Both the position numbers and the translations under genes were made by a program. The notes beneath the pieces were generated by a model. That model did no database searches, was not told the DNA's origin, and was given only the letters and a program-made list of their open reading frames with translations. A stretch of DNA of 64,000 nt from Prescottella defluvii (GTDB lineage Bacteria; Actinomycetota; Actinomycetes; Mycobacteriales; Mycobacteriaceae): NCBI GenBank assembly GCA_029690005.1, contig CP121458.1:5289872-5353871 (forward strand), written 5' to 3'. Within the stretch, counting starts at the first letter, position 1, and each line of letters opens with the position of its first letter. This document shows positions 1 through 8,766 of the stretch, one piece after another.

Positions 1-385
1 ACCGCGAACCAGGCCAGCCGTGAGCAGCAGATCGTCGTCGCCGAGCGCGTGCTCGCCGCGCAGGGCTGGGGCGCATGGCCGTCCTGCTCCTCGCAGCTGG
101 GCCTGAGCAGCGCCCCGTCGCAGCGCACCGCCCCGGCCGCCACCCCGGCCCCGGCGCCCGTCGTCCAGGCCCCCGCCGCCACCCCGGCTGCCCCGCGCTC
201 CGCCGCAGGTCCAGGCCGTCGTCGGTGGTCTCGATGCGCTCATCGCCCAGGCCAAGTCCAACGGCGTCGTCATCGACCAGGGCGTCCTCGACGCGTACCA
301 CGCCGCCAAGTCCTACGACTTCACCAAGCTGAACATGCAGGACATCGCCGCCCCCGTGCTCCCGGGTGCCGGCAGCCTCGGCTGA
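1..385 (+). CDS. rpfA: Resuscitation-promoting factor, C-terminal part
   Basis: The gene enters from the left edge. The first 37 or so codons read as the end of an Rpf lysozyme-like domain (NQASREQQIVVAERVLAAQGWGAWPSC), whose family cleaves peptidoglycan outside the cell and wakes dormant cells. An Ala/Pro-rich linker follows and then a short tail ending in GAGSLG. The frame changes between about 193 and 208; two lost bases in the GC-rich linker explain it better than a real break, because the tail stays protein-like up to a strong terminator. The neighbours match the rpfA locus of M. tuberculosis (Rv0867c next to Rv0863/Rv0862c), which is why I suggest rpfA. The paralogue assignment is inference because most of the protein lies outside the window. 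Confidence 0.8.
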
Positions 386-413
386 GCTGATCACCGCTCG
401 CACCCCGAACAAG

Positions 414-450
414 GAAGAGGGCCCCTCGCCATTGGCGAGGGGCCCTCTTC
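414..450. terminator. Bidirectional terminator hairpin
   Basis: Two 17-base arms (414-430 and 434-450) pair perfectly around a 3-base ATT loop. It lies 28 bases after the rpf stop and 12 bases beyond the end of the convergent small gene, so it can serve both. Its ends read TTC/GAA rather than a long T tract, as is common for actinobacterial terminators. Confidence 0.85.
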
Positions 451-462
451 GTCGTATGCGCG

Positions 463-720
463 TCAGCGGTTGATCACGGTGTGCGGGTGCGCGTAGGGCA
501 GGGAGTCCACCGGAAGCGGGAATTCGGTCTCCTCGCCGAACGGCGAGAGGTTCCCGGCACGGCTGGACGACAACTCGGTTACCGCGTGATCTCCATCCGC
601 AGTTTCCGGCCACCCTGGATCGACATAGCGCTTCTTCGAATTGTTAGCCACGCGCCCATTTGGCAGGAGCTCGCGCCGGGTACAGCCCAGGTCACTAATC
701 TCATAGACGATGACCTCCAC
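463..720 (-). CDS. Small conserved protein, Rv0863-like
   Basis: An 85-residue protein starting at a GTG (720), rich in polar and charged residues, with a conserved-looking core (YEISDLGCTRRELLPNGR) and no membrane segment. It sits exactly where M. tuberculosis has the small conserved gene Rv0863, divergent from the helicase-associated gene; that position is the main reason for the name. Function is unknown. A second in-frame GTG lies nine bases upstream (729). Either start lies inside the first codons of the divergent gene at 710, so the two genes overlap at their 5' ends. The longer reading of this frame, to 2415, is only antisense of the neighbouring gene. Confidence 0.75.
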   Translation of the reverse strand: MEVIVYEISDLGCTRRELLPNGRVANNSKKRYVDPGWPETADGDHAVTELSSSRAGNLSPFGEETEFPLPVDSLPYAHPHTVINR

Positions 721-3011
721 GCATGGCACCGAGGGCGCCCCCGAAACCGCGAACCCTGTGGTAGCACCGACGCTGACCGGCTGGCTGGGCGACCGCAAGG
801 ACGCCGAACTGACCGGCCTGTTGCGACTGCGCCCCGACTTGGCGGTGCCGCCGCCTGCAACGTGCGCGGTGCTGGCCGGACGCGCCGAACAGCGCGCTTC
901 GGTGATGCGCGCCGCCGACACCTTGAACACCCTCGAGTTCGGGCTGCTCGAGGTCCTCGTGCTGGAGCAGGCCGACGAGATGCCCGTCTCCCGCCACCTC
1001 CTCGACGACGCCTTCGCCGACCGCGTGCCGACCAAGACGATCGACAAGGCGCTGGCCCACCTGAAGGGCCTCGCACTCGTGTGGGGCGACGACGAGCACC
1101 TCCGCGTCGTCCGCGCCGCGTCCGAGGCGATTCCGTGGCGCATCGGCCGCGTCCACGCCGACGAAGAGGCGATGTCGGAGGACGAGATCCGGGCCGCCCT
1201 CGACGGGATCGAGCCCAGCGAGCGGGATCTGCTGACGACGCTGGCCCGGTCGTCGCCGATCGGCCGCACCCGCGACGCCGCGCCCGGCACCTCCCCGACC
1301 GCCCGGTCCAACGTTTGCTCGCCCGCGGGTTGCTGCGCTGGATCGACGCCGAGACGGTCGAACTGCCCGTCCAGGTCGGTCAGGTGCTGCGCGGTGAGGC
1401 CGTGCACGATCCGGCGTCCCCGACGCCGCCGGCGCTGTCCGGACGCAAGCAGAAGATCGCCGACGTGAACGCCGCCGCGGCCGGCGAGGCGCTGGAACTG
1501 GTCCGGCACTGCGAGGACCTCGTCGCCGCGCTCGGCGACGCCCCGGCCCCCGCGCTCAAGGCCGGCGGTCTCGGTGTCCGCGAGTTGCGGCGACTGTCGA
1601 AGGCCGTGGGGGTCGACGAGGCGCGCATCGGCCTGCTGCTCGAACTTCTCGCCGGCGCCGGGCTGATCTCGAGCGGAATCCCGGATCCGGCTCCCCTGAC
1701 CGACGTCGACGACTACTGGGCGCCGACGATCGCGGTCGACGGCTGGCTCAATTCTGGGACCGCCCGGCGCTGGGCGACGCTCGCCGGGGCGTGGCTGTCG
1801 CTGCCGCGCCGACCGTGGATCATCGGCAGCCGCGACGCCACCGACAAGCCGATCTCGGCGCTCTCCGAGGAGGTGCGGGCCCCGGGCGCACCGCAGGAGC
1901 GCCGACTGATTCTCGGACTGCTCGCCGAGGCCGGCAGCGGGAAGTCGGTGTCCGTGGGCGAGGCGAGCCGTCTGCTCGCGTGGCGGCGGCCCCGCTGGGC
2001 GGGACGGCTGGGTCCGCACGTCGTCGAACGAACCCTCGACGAGTCGCGGGCGCTGGGCCTGGTCGCGCACGGCGCCCTCAGTTCCCCTGGGAAGGCGCTG
2101 CTGCACGGCGGCGACCCCGAGGCCGAGATGGACGCGGCACTGCCGGAGCCGATCGACTACGTGCTCGTGCAGGCCGATCTCACCGTCGTCGCGCCCGGCC
2201 CCCTCGTCCCGGACTTGCTTGAGCAGATCACGCTCGTCGCCGACATCGAGTCGGCGGGCGCGGCGTCGATGTACCGGATCAGCGAGGCCAGCATCCGCCG
2301 CGCGCTCGACGCCGGCCTCACCGCGTCCGAACTGCAGACGCTGTTCGCGACCCGGTCCAAGACCCCGGTCCCGCAGTCGCTGACGTACCTCATCGACGAC
2401 GTCGCCCGCCGCCACGGCCGGCTCCGCGCCGGGGTCGCGGCGTCGTTCATCCGCTGCGAGGACCCCGCCCTGCTCGCGGAGGTCCTGTCCTCCCCGTCGC
2501 CGAGCAGCTCGCGCTGCGCGCGCTCGCCCCCACGGTCGTGATCTCGCAGGCCCCGCTCAAGGAGGTCCTCACCGAGCTGCGCGCCGCCGGGTTCGCCCCG
2601 GCCGGCGAGGACTCGAGCGGCGCGATCGTCGACCTGCGCCCACGCGGCGCCCGTGTGCCCGCGGCCCGGGTGCCGCGATTGCGCGTGCCGGCGGTCCCCA
2701 CCGACGAGCAGCTCGGGACGCTGGTGCGGTCGCTGCGCGCCGGGGACCGGGCGGCCGCGTCGAGCGGTGTCGGCCTGCGCAGCGACGGCACCCGCGCCTC
2801 CACCGCGGCGACGATGACGCTGCTGCAGACCGCGGCGCAGGTGCGGCGCGCCGTCACGATCGGCTACGTCGACGCGCAGGGCATCGCGTCGCACCGCATC
2901 GTCGAACCGGTCAGCGTCGGCGGCGGTCAACTCGACGCTCTCGACCCCGCGACCGGCGAGGTCAAGCGATTCACACTGCACCGGATCACGTCGGTCGCAT
3001 TGGTCGACTGA
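710..3011 (+). CDS. Helicase-associated protein (Rv0862c-like)
   Basis: About 766 residues, comparable with M. tuberculosis Rv0862c, which lies beside the XPB helicase gene as here. The middle carries the family's winged-helix-like XPB/Ssl2-type region (PEPIDYVLVQADLTVVAPGPL, then MYRISEASIRRALDAG), and the C-terminus has a WYL-like stretch (VRRAVTIGYVDAQG, ending ITSVALVD). I see no Walker A motif, so it is probably a partner or regulator of the helicase, not an enzyme; this is inference. The frame shifts twice, near 1300 and near 2497. Restoring one G in each (TCCCCGGACC, CCCCGGTCGC) gives a continuous protein. The ATG at 710 has no clear ribosome site and overlaps the divergent gene. Confidence 0.82.
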
Positions 3012-3120
3012 TCGCGACGGACGCACGGGCAAAAACGCCGCGAACTGCGCGACTGGCTTTTTCCTGGAAATGGGCTATGGTCTCGAACGAGTGATTGCCA
3101 CTTCGAATTCAGGAGCGACA

Positions 3121-3245
3121 ATGGCCGACCGAAAACCCGGCAAGAGTCTGAAAAAGTCCGGACAGTCGATCAAGGAAAAGCGCGCGGAAAGAGGGAGCGC
3201 GCCGCGGAGGCGGGCGAGTTGATCAAGAAGCGGAAGCGCCACTGA
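3121..3245 (+). CDS. Small lysine/arginine-rich protein
   Basis: ATG at 3121 follows a good ribosome site (AGGAG at 3110-3114). The first 23 codons read MADRKPGKSLKKSGQSIKEK and onward; adding one A to the AAA run near 3188 restores a reading frame ending ELIKKRKRH at 3243-3245. That gives about 41 residues, roughly 40 percent Lys/Arg. Without the correction the frame stops at 3220-3222. Such short basic proteins are common in this group and often bind nucleic acid, but no function can be given. Confidence 0.6.
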
Positions 3246-3256
3246 GCGGACGCACC

Positions 3257-3454
3257 ATGACCCGCGAGCCGGTCGCACCCGCGACCCCGGACGTCCTGGA
3301 CCACCTGCACCGCAAACTGGACCGCCTGCTGCCCGGCGGGACCCTGCCGGAACCCCGGTCCGACGGCTATCGATCCGGGATCACGTCCGCGAAGATTTTC
3401 GTCCTCGACGAACGCGCGCAGCATTCCGGAATTCCGATCGACGCCGGCACATGA
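3257..3454 (+). CDS. Small protein with GYRSGI motif
   Basis: A 65-residue protein beginning MTREPVAPATPDVLDHLHRK, with an amphipathic N-terminal helix and the motif DGYRSGITSA near residue 36-45. It starts 11 bases after the preceding small gene and is followed 34 bases later by a related small gene, so the three look like one transcript. The central segment resembles the next gene (GYRAGISEA), suggesting tandem duplication and divergence. No known family recognised; no Cys, signal peptide or membrane segment. Confidence 0.6.
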   Translation: MTREPVAPATPDVLDHLHRKLDRLLPGGTLPEPRSDGYRSGITSAKIFVLDERAQHSGIPIDAGT

Positions 3455-3488
3455 AAATTCCCGCGCAGAAAACGACAAGGACCCGACT

Positions 3489-3650
3489 GTGAAGCGGACC
3501 CTGCTCGCCCTGGACAGAATTCAGGCGAGACTGGAAAACGAACTCGACACCACCGCCGGCCTCACCGAAAGAGAGGTCGGTTATCGCGCCGGAATTTCCG
3601 AGGCGCTCGTGCAGGTGATGGAAACCAAGAAATCCATCGCCCCTCGTTGA
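3489..3650 (+). CDS. Small protein with GYRAGI motif
   Basis: A 53-residue protein from GTG 3489, preceded by AAGGA at 3476-3480. It reads as one helix (LLALDRIQARLENELD), the turn motif GYRAGISEA, and a second helix (LVQVMETKK). The helix-GYR-GI-helix layout matches the preceding gene, so the two are probably paralogues. Function unknown. They sit between genes for the helicase-associated protein and the XPB helicase, which are immediate neighbours in M. tuberculosis, so they may be a lineage-specific insertion. Confidence 0.6.
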   Translation: MKRTLLALDRIQARLENELDTTAGLTEREVGYRAGISEALVQVMETKKSIAPR

Positions 3651-3786
3651 CCCGATCGTGGAGGGTTTCCGTGGTTGCCGGCGGCAGCCCTCCACGATCG
3701 CTCCGCGCGTGGTGCGGCGCACGCCGCATGGCGAGACGTCGCCGTCGTCTGGACAATGGTCTGGTTACCGTTGCTAGGAGGCGCAC

Positions 3787-5445
3787 GTGACCGACGGCCC
3801 GCTGATCGTCCAGTCCGACAAGACCCTGCTGCTCGAGGTGGAGCACGAGCGCGCGAACGACGCGCGGCAGGCGATCGCGCCGTTCGCCGAGCTCGAGCGC
3901 GCCCCCGAGCACGTCCACACGTACCGCATCACCCCGCTCGCGCTGTGGAACGCGCGCGCGGCCGGACACGACGCCGAGCAGGTCGTCGATGCGCTCGTCT
4001 CGTTCTCCCGGTTCGCGGTCCCCCAGCCGCTGCTGGTCGACATCGTCGACACGATGGCCCGCTACGGCCGCCTGCAGCTGGTGAAGAGCCCGGTCCACGG
4101 CCTGACCCTCGTCAGCCTCGACCGCGCCGTGCTCACCGAGGTGATGCGGCACAAGAAGATCGCCCCCATGCTCGGCGCGAAGATCGACGACGACACCGTC
4201 GTCGTGCACCCGAGCGAGCGCGGCCACCTCAAGCAGATGCTGCTGAAGGTCGGCTGGCCGGCCGAGGACCTCGCCGGCTACGTCGACGGCGAGGCGCACC
4301 CGATCGACCTCGCGTTCGAGGAGGGCCACTGGCAGCTGCGCGACTACCAGGAGATGGCGGCCGACTCCTTCTGGGCCGGCGGCTCCGGTGTCGTGGTGCT
4401 GCCGTGTGGCGCGGGCAAGACGATGGTCGGCGCCGCCGCGATGGCGAAGGCGAAAGCGACGACGCTGATCCTGGTCACCAACACCGTCGCCGGACGGCAG
4501 TGGAAGCGCGAGCTGATCGCGCGCACGTCGCTCACCGAGGAGGAGATCGGCGAGTACTCGGGCGAGAAGAAGGAGATTCGCCCGGTCACCATCGCGACCT
4601 ACCAGGTCATCACCCGCAAGTCGAAGGGCGAGTACAAGCACCTCGAGCTGTTCGACTCCCGCGACTGGGGCCTGGTGATCTACGACGAGGTGCACCTGTT
4701 GCCCGCGCCGGTATTCCGCATGACGGCGGACCTGCAGTCCCGCCGCCGCCTCGGGCTCACCGCGACGCTGGTCCGCGAGGACGGCCGCGAGGGCGACGTG
4801 TTCTCACTGATCGGCCCCAAGCGCTACGACGCGCCGTGGAAGGACATCGAGGCGCAGGGTTGGATCGCGCCGGCCGAGTGCATCGAGGTGCGGGTGACGA
4901 TGACCGACGCCGAACGGATGAGTTACGCGACGGCCGAGCCCGACGAGCGCTACAAGCTGTGCTCGACGGCGCACGCCAAGATCGCCGTCGTGAAGTCGAT
5001 CCTCGACCGGCATCCGGACGCGCCGACCCTCATCATCGGCGCGTACCTGGACCAGCTCGAGGAGCTCGGCGCTGCCCTCGACGCCCCCGTCATCCAGGGT
5101 TCCACGCGAAACAAGGAACGCGAGGCGCTGTTCGACAAGTTCCGCGCCGGCGAGATCCAGACCCTGGTGGTCAGCAAGGTCGCGAACTTCTCGATCGACC
5201 TGCCGGAGGCGTCGGTGGCGGTGCAGGTGTCGGGCACGTTCGGGTCCCGGCAGGAGGAGGCGCAGCGGCTGGGCCGACTCCTGCGTCCGAAGCACGACGG
5301 CGGTCAGGCACACTTCTACTCGGTGGTCGCTCGGGACACGCTCGACGCCGAGTACGCCGCCCACCGCCAACGCTTCCTCGCCGAGCAGGGCTACGCGTAC
5401 CGCATCACGGACGCCGACGACCTCCTCGGTCCGACCATCGGATAG
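3787..5445 (+). CDS. xpb: XPB/ERCC3-family DNA helicase
   Basis: A 552-residue superfamily 2 helicase (M. tuberculosis Rv0861c is 542). Visible motifs: Walker A GAGKT at residues 208-212, the DEVH box at 300-303 followed by LLP, and motif VI QRLGRLLRPK from 493. Bacterial XPB is a 3'-5' ATP-dependent DNA helicase linked to repair. The GTG start follows a strong GGAGG at 3778-3782. The helicase-associated gene upstream and the DUF3239 gene 12 bases downstream are on the same strand. This gene is intact, unlike many neighbours. Confidence 0.95.
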   Translation: MTDGPLIVQSDKTLLLEVEHERANDARQAIAPFAELERAPEHVHTYRITPLALWNARAAGHDAEQVVDALVSFSRFAVPQPLLVDIVDTMARYGRLQLVKSPVHGLTLVSLDRAVLTEVMRHKKIAPMLGAKIDDDTVVVHPSERGHLKQMLLKVGWPAEDLAGYVDGEAHPIDLAFEEGHWQLRDYQEMAADSFWAGGSGVVVLPCGAGKTMVGAAAMAKAKATTLILVTNTVAGRQWKRELIARTSLTEEEIGEYSGEKKEIRPVTIATYQVITRKSKGEYKHLELFDSRDWGLVIYDEVHLLPAPVFRMTADLQSRRRLGLTATLVREDGREGDVFSLIGPKRYDAPWKDIEAQGWIAPAECIEVRVTMTDAERMSYATAEPDERYKLCSTAHAKIAVVKSILDRHPDAPTLIIGAYLDQLEELGAALDAPVIQGSTRNKEREALFDKFRAGEIQTLVVSKVANFSIDLPEASVAVQVSGTFGSRQEEAQRLGRLLRPKHDGGQAHFYSVVARDTLDAEYAAHRQRFLAEQGYAYRITDADDLLGPTIG

Positions 5446-5457
5446 GACTTCACACCC

Positions 5458-6126
5458 GTGCGACCCTTCGAGTTCCCGGTCGACAAGCTTCACGCCAAGG
5501 CTGTCAACGAGACGCTCTCCGACATCCGACGGCTCCAGGTGTCGGCGGTGTTGATGGCCGTCATCCTCGGCGCCGGCGCGGCCGGGCTGTTCTACCTGGC
5601 CCAGCCGTGGTCGTACGTCCTCGGCGTGGTGCTGGCCCTGTTCGCGTTGACGTCGCTGTTCATGGTCGTGTGGACGCCCCGGAAGGTCGGCACCATCGAG
5701 GACCTCTACGCCAAGGGCAACCTGGTGCCGGCGGTCGTCGCGGAGGTCCATCCCCGCGGCTACACGCTGCTGGCACTGGCGGACGTCGCGAAGCCGGGCG
5801 CCGCCGAGCCGCACTACGCGTTGACCACCCGCACCGTCCGGGCACTGCCCGGCAAGGGCCACTCGGTGGGCAGCAAGGTTCCGTCGGTGTCGGTGCTGGG
5901 TGACCGCTCCACCCGCTCCGACGACGACAACTGGCAGATGGTCAGCGTCATGCCGATCGCGTGGGGCACCCGCGACAGCAAGGTGATCACGCAGGCGACC
6001 GCGAAGATCGGTGACGCCGAGTGGAATCTGCTGAGCAAGAACATCTCGAGGTCGGAGAAGGTTCGCACGTCCGACAAGCAGTTCGTGCTGCTCGATCCGG
6101 CCGAGTTGCCCGACGAATTGCATTGA
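5458..6126 (+). CDS. DUF3239 membrane-anchored protein
   Basis: 222 residues from GTG 5458, 12 bases after the helicase stop. An N-terminal soluble stretch (MRPFEFPVDKLHAKAV) is followed by two membrane segments at about residues 32-49 and 52-71, then a beta-rich C-terminal domain (NLVPAVVAEVHPRGYTLLALADV) typical of the DUF3239 proteins of Corynebacteriales. Function unknown. Its close spacing suggests cotranscription with the helicase; a functional link is not shown. Confidence 0.8.
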   Translation: MRPFEFPVDKLHAKAVNETLSDIRRLQVSAVLMAVILGAGAAGLFYLAQPWSYVLGVVLALFALTSLFMVVWTPRKVGTIEDLYAKGNLVPAVVAEVHPRGYTLLALADVAKPGAAEPHYALTTRTVRALPGKGHSVGSKVPSVSVLGDRSTRSDDDNWQMVSVMPIAWGTRDSKVITQATAKIGDAEWNLLSKNISRSEKVRTSDKQFVLLDPAELPDELH

Positions 6127-6165
6127 TGGGATTCGTCGTTGCCCTCCGGGGCTGCGACTGGTTCG

Positions 6166-6414
6166 TCAGATCATCAGCGCCGCAAGGCCGATGCCGCCGA
6201 TGGTGATCAGGCCGGTCATGACCGCGAGGGGCACCGAACCCATCAGTGCGAGCGCCGCGGCGGCCGGCACCGCGGCGACCACGAGTATCAGAGTGGACCA
6301 GCACAGCACGGTCCAGAGGGAACTCGATCTACCAACATCCAAGTCCTGCAATGCACTCGACCGAAAACTGGTGGGCATCGACTGGGGAATCGACCCGTTC
6401 GTTCGGAGTTCCAT
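6166..6414 (-). CDS. Small two-helix membrane protein
   Basis: 82 residues. The ATG at 6414 has a consensus ribosome site (AGGAGG) about nine bases upstream, which decides the start over the internal ATG at residue 13. The last 50 residues form two hydrophobic helices (WTVLCWSTLILVVAAVPAAAA and MGSVPLAVMTGLITIGGIGL). It lies 119 bases downstream of the MCE gene on the same strand and may be its membrane partner. The family is not recognised. Confidence 0.65.
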   Translation of the reverse strand: MELRTNGSIPQSMPTSFRSSALQDLDVGRSSSLWTVLCWSTLILVVAAVPAAAALALMGSVPLAVMTGLITIGGIGLAALMI

Positions 6415-6533
6415 TCCTGGTGACCTCCTGCCTTGGGGGTCGCCCCAGTCTCTCGCACTTCGGCGGGTTTCGCATCCCGGAAACCGACCGGTTCCGCATT
6501 GCCCGCTGTGTCGTTTTCGCTGATCGGGGCACC

Positions 6534-7790
6534 TCACCGCACGGGGGCGACACCCATGATCGTGGCGATCTGGGTTGCGATCGGGTTGAGGTTCAAGGCA
6601 TCCGGCGCCTGCTTGGGCTTGTCGTCCCACGGTTGCGGGACGTTGGGGTCGGCGAGGGCTGCCCGTTCCGCACCGCGGACGCCGGTGGGGTTGCCCTGCG
6701 GGACGAGGCAGCGCACGTCGGTGGAGAAGGGGAAGTCGTCGCGACTGTCGTCGAAGTTCGGGTCGCGCTGCTTCATCTCGTCGAGGGTCCGGTACGTGGT
6801 CTCGTAGCCGAGCGTGCACGGGGTGGGATTGTTCGTCTCGAGGACGAGACCGAAGTGGATGGTGCCGTCACCCGGCGCGACGGCCCGCGCAGCCACCGGC
6901 AGCGCCGGCAACAGCTGGAGAGTCGCGCGCAGGTACGGCTCGCGCCCGGGCGCGAGCGCGGTGATCTGCCTCGTGTTCGACAGCACCGTCGTCAGGTCCG
7001 CGCCGCTGTCGTGGACCAGCGCGCCCAGCTGGTTGCTCGCGGCGGTGCCGGTACCGATCAGCTTCCGGATGTCGGGGTCGCTCGAACGCAGTTGCGCGGC
7101 CAGGACGTCGAGGTCGGCGCTGAACGAGCGGATCGCCGACGACTGGTCGGACTGGGTCTCGAGCACGGTGCGGCCGTCGGCGATCAGATCCAGTGTCTGC
7201 GGCAGGGCGTCGGCGGCCTCCCGGGTGAACGCGCTCAGGGAGTCGACGACCGCGCGCAGGTTGTCACCCTGCCCGTCGAATGCCTTGCCGAGTTCGGTGG
7301 CCGCGGTGTGCAGGCTGTCCGCCGGGACGGATCGGGCGAAGGTGTCGACCGACGCGATGAGGTCCTCCACCGGCGTCGGGACGGCGGTGCGGTCGCGGGT
7401 GATCACCGACCCGTCGGTGAGGTACGGCCCGCCGTCCCCGCTCGGCTGCAGATCGACGTACTGTTCGCCGATCGCGGACCGATTCGCGACGACGGCCGCC
7501 GCCGATGCCGGCACGGACGGTGATCCGTCGTCGAGCAGCAGTTCTACGCGCACGCCGTCGGCGGTCAGTTTCAGATCCCCGACCCGCCCGACCGGCACAC
7601 CCCGGTAGGTGACCTCGGCGTTGGTGAAGATCCCGCCCGACGACGGCAGATCGACGAACACCGAGTACTGGCCGAACCCCATCAGGTTGTCGAGGCGAAC
7701 GTAGCGTCCGCCTACGAAGACGATGCTCACGATCGCGAGCACCGCGAACGCGCCGATCTGCCACCGAGCCAGCCTCGACATCTTGTTCAT
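6534..7790 (-). CDS. Orphan MCE-family protein
   Basis: 418 residues: a signal anchor (residues 8-26, IGAFAVLAIVSIVFVG), then an MCE domain at about 38-115 (YSVFVDLPSSGGIFTNAEVTYRGV, GVRVELLLDD), then a long helical and Pro-rich tail. MCE proteins form lipid-carrying tunnels at the cell envelope of mycolic-acid bacteria; the canonical loci have two YrbE permeases and six MCE genes. No YrbE or other MCE gene is in this window, so this is a stand-alone copy, most like the F-type (no lipobox Cys). A GGGGAGG ribosome site precedes the ATG. A TetR gene is divergent across a palindrome-rich gap. Confidence 0.88.
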   Translation of the reverse strand: MNKMSRLARWQIGAFAVLAIVSIVFVGGRYVRLDNLMGFGQYSVFVDLPSSGGIFTNAEVTYRGVPVGRVGDLKLTADGVRVELLLDDGSPSVPASAAAVVANRSAIGEQYVDLQPSGDGGPYLTDGSVITRDRTAVPTPVEDLIASVDTFARSVPADSLHTAATELGKAFDGQGDNLRAVVDSLSAFTREAADALPQTLDLIADGRTVLETQSDQSSAIRSFSADLDVLAAQLRSSDPDIRKLIGTGTAASNQLGALVHDSGADLTTVLSNTRQITALAPGREPYLRATLQLLPALPVAARAVAPGDGTIHFGLVLETNNPTPCTLGYETTYRTLDEMKQRDPNFDDSRDDFPFSTDVRCLVPQGNPTGVRGAERAALADPNVPQPWDDKPKQAPDALNLNPIATQIATIMGVAPVR

Positions 7791-7854
7791 CGCCGACAGT
7801 CCTCCCCGATGGCCGCCAAAAGCATGTCGGCGAGATCACGCGAACCGCCCTGCT

Positions 7855-7935
7855 GTTACCCGGGCAACACGGTACCGCTAGACGTAACCGCGAGTAACAG
7901 CAATGTGACCGGGGTTACAAAGTGGACATTTGTCC
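7855..7935. promoter_or_regulatory. Palindromes between MCE and TetR genes
   Basis: Three short inverted repeats lie in the 252-base divergent gap: GTTACCCGGGCAAC (7855-7868), GTGACCGGGGTTAC (7905-7918) and GGACATTTGTCC (7924-7935). The first two share a GTTAC/GTGAC outer half and a GC core, and their centres are 50 bases apart, close to five helical turns. They are likely binding sites for the TetR regulator encoded at 8043. A -10-like TATGCT at 7964-7969 could start the TetR transcript. Confidence 0.5.
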
Positions 7936-8042
7936 GGATGATCTCCGCGCGCGCCGGGCTGGCTATGCTGGCACGACAGCCTCGCCGATGACCGCGGCGG
8001 CACGGGAGACGAACACGCCGCGACGGCGTGCACGGAGGGCGC

Positions 8043-8713
8043 ATGACCGGCAGGGGGCGCGACGGCAGCTCCGGTGCCGTTGCAGCGGAAAGCGATTCGG
8101 ACTCGGATTCCCCGGTGCGGTCGAGCCGGGTCGCCCGGCGGCGCGACCGCCGCAAGACCGAGATCGTCAGGACGGCGATCGGGATCCTCGCCGTGAACGG
8201 CTACCAGGGCATGAACCTCGAGGATGTCGCGGAGCAGACGGACATCGCCAAGGCCACGCTCTACCACTACTTCCGCTCCAAGGACGAACTCGTCGCGGCA
8301 GCCCTCGAGGTCCTGACCGAGGAAGTGCTGACGCGACTCGCGCAGCGCGCCGCCGAGGTCGGGGACGCGTCGGCCACCGTCCTGCTCGGCGCCCTCGTCG
8401 ACGAACAGGTCCGCATCCTCACGGAGACCGCCCCGGAGGTCGCTACCGTCTTCTCCTGGCCCCGATCCTGGCCGCAGACGTTCCAGGAGTCCATGAAGGA
8501 GATGCGGCGTCGACACGACGCCGTCTTCCGCCGCGTGGTCGAACGCGGCGTTGCCGACGGCGAATTCACCTGCCCGGACATCGACGTTGCGATGCAGTGC
8601 CTGCACGGCATCCTGAACCAGTCGTCGGTCTGGATGCGCCGGACGCGCACGCCGGCGATGCGGCGGACGTACGCGCGTCCGTCGTCGCCTGCGCCCTCCG
8701 CCTGTTCGTCTAG
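8043..8713 (+). CDS. TetR-family regulator
   Basis: About 223 residues. A disordered Ser/Asp-rich tail precedes a standard TetR helix-turn-helix: RKTEIVRTAIGILAVNGYQG, then VAEQTDIAKATLYHYFRSKD. The C-terminal ligand domain ends in WMRR and, after a shift near 8640, DAHAGDAADVRASVVACALRLFV. Restoring one G (GCCGGGACGC) joins the parts. It is divergent from the MCE gene with palindromes between, so it probably represses that gene and itself; the ligand is unknown, with lipid or acyl compounds a guess from the neighbour. Confidence 0.85.
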
Positions 8714-8766
8714 GGCCGCACGCTGCGCGCGAACGGGCGTGCCTGCGCCACACCGAAAGAGACCCG

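Noticed and set aside
463..2415. A 650-codon open frame on the minus strand
   Set aside because: Antisense to the helicase-associated gene; low-complexity Arg/Gly/Asp-rich product. Only its last 85 codons (463-720) look real.
4804..6123. Long minus-strand frame over XPB and DUF3239 genes
   Set aside because: Shadow of high-GC coding sequence; no family match and both plus-strand genes are clear.
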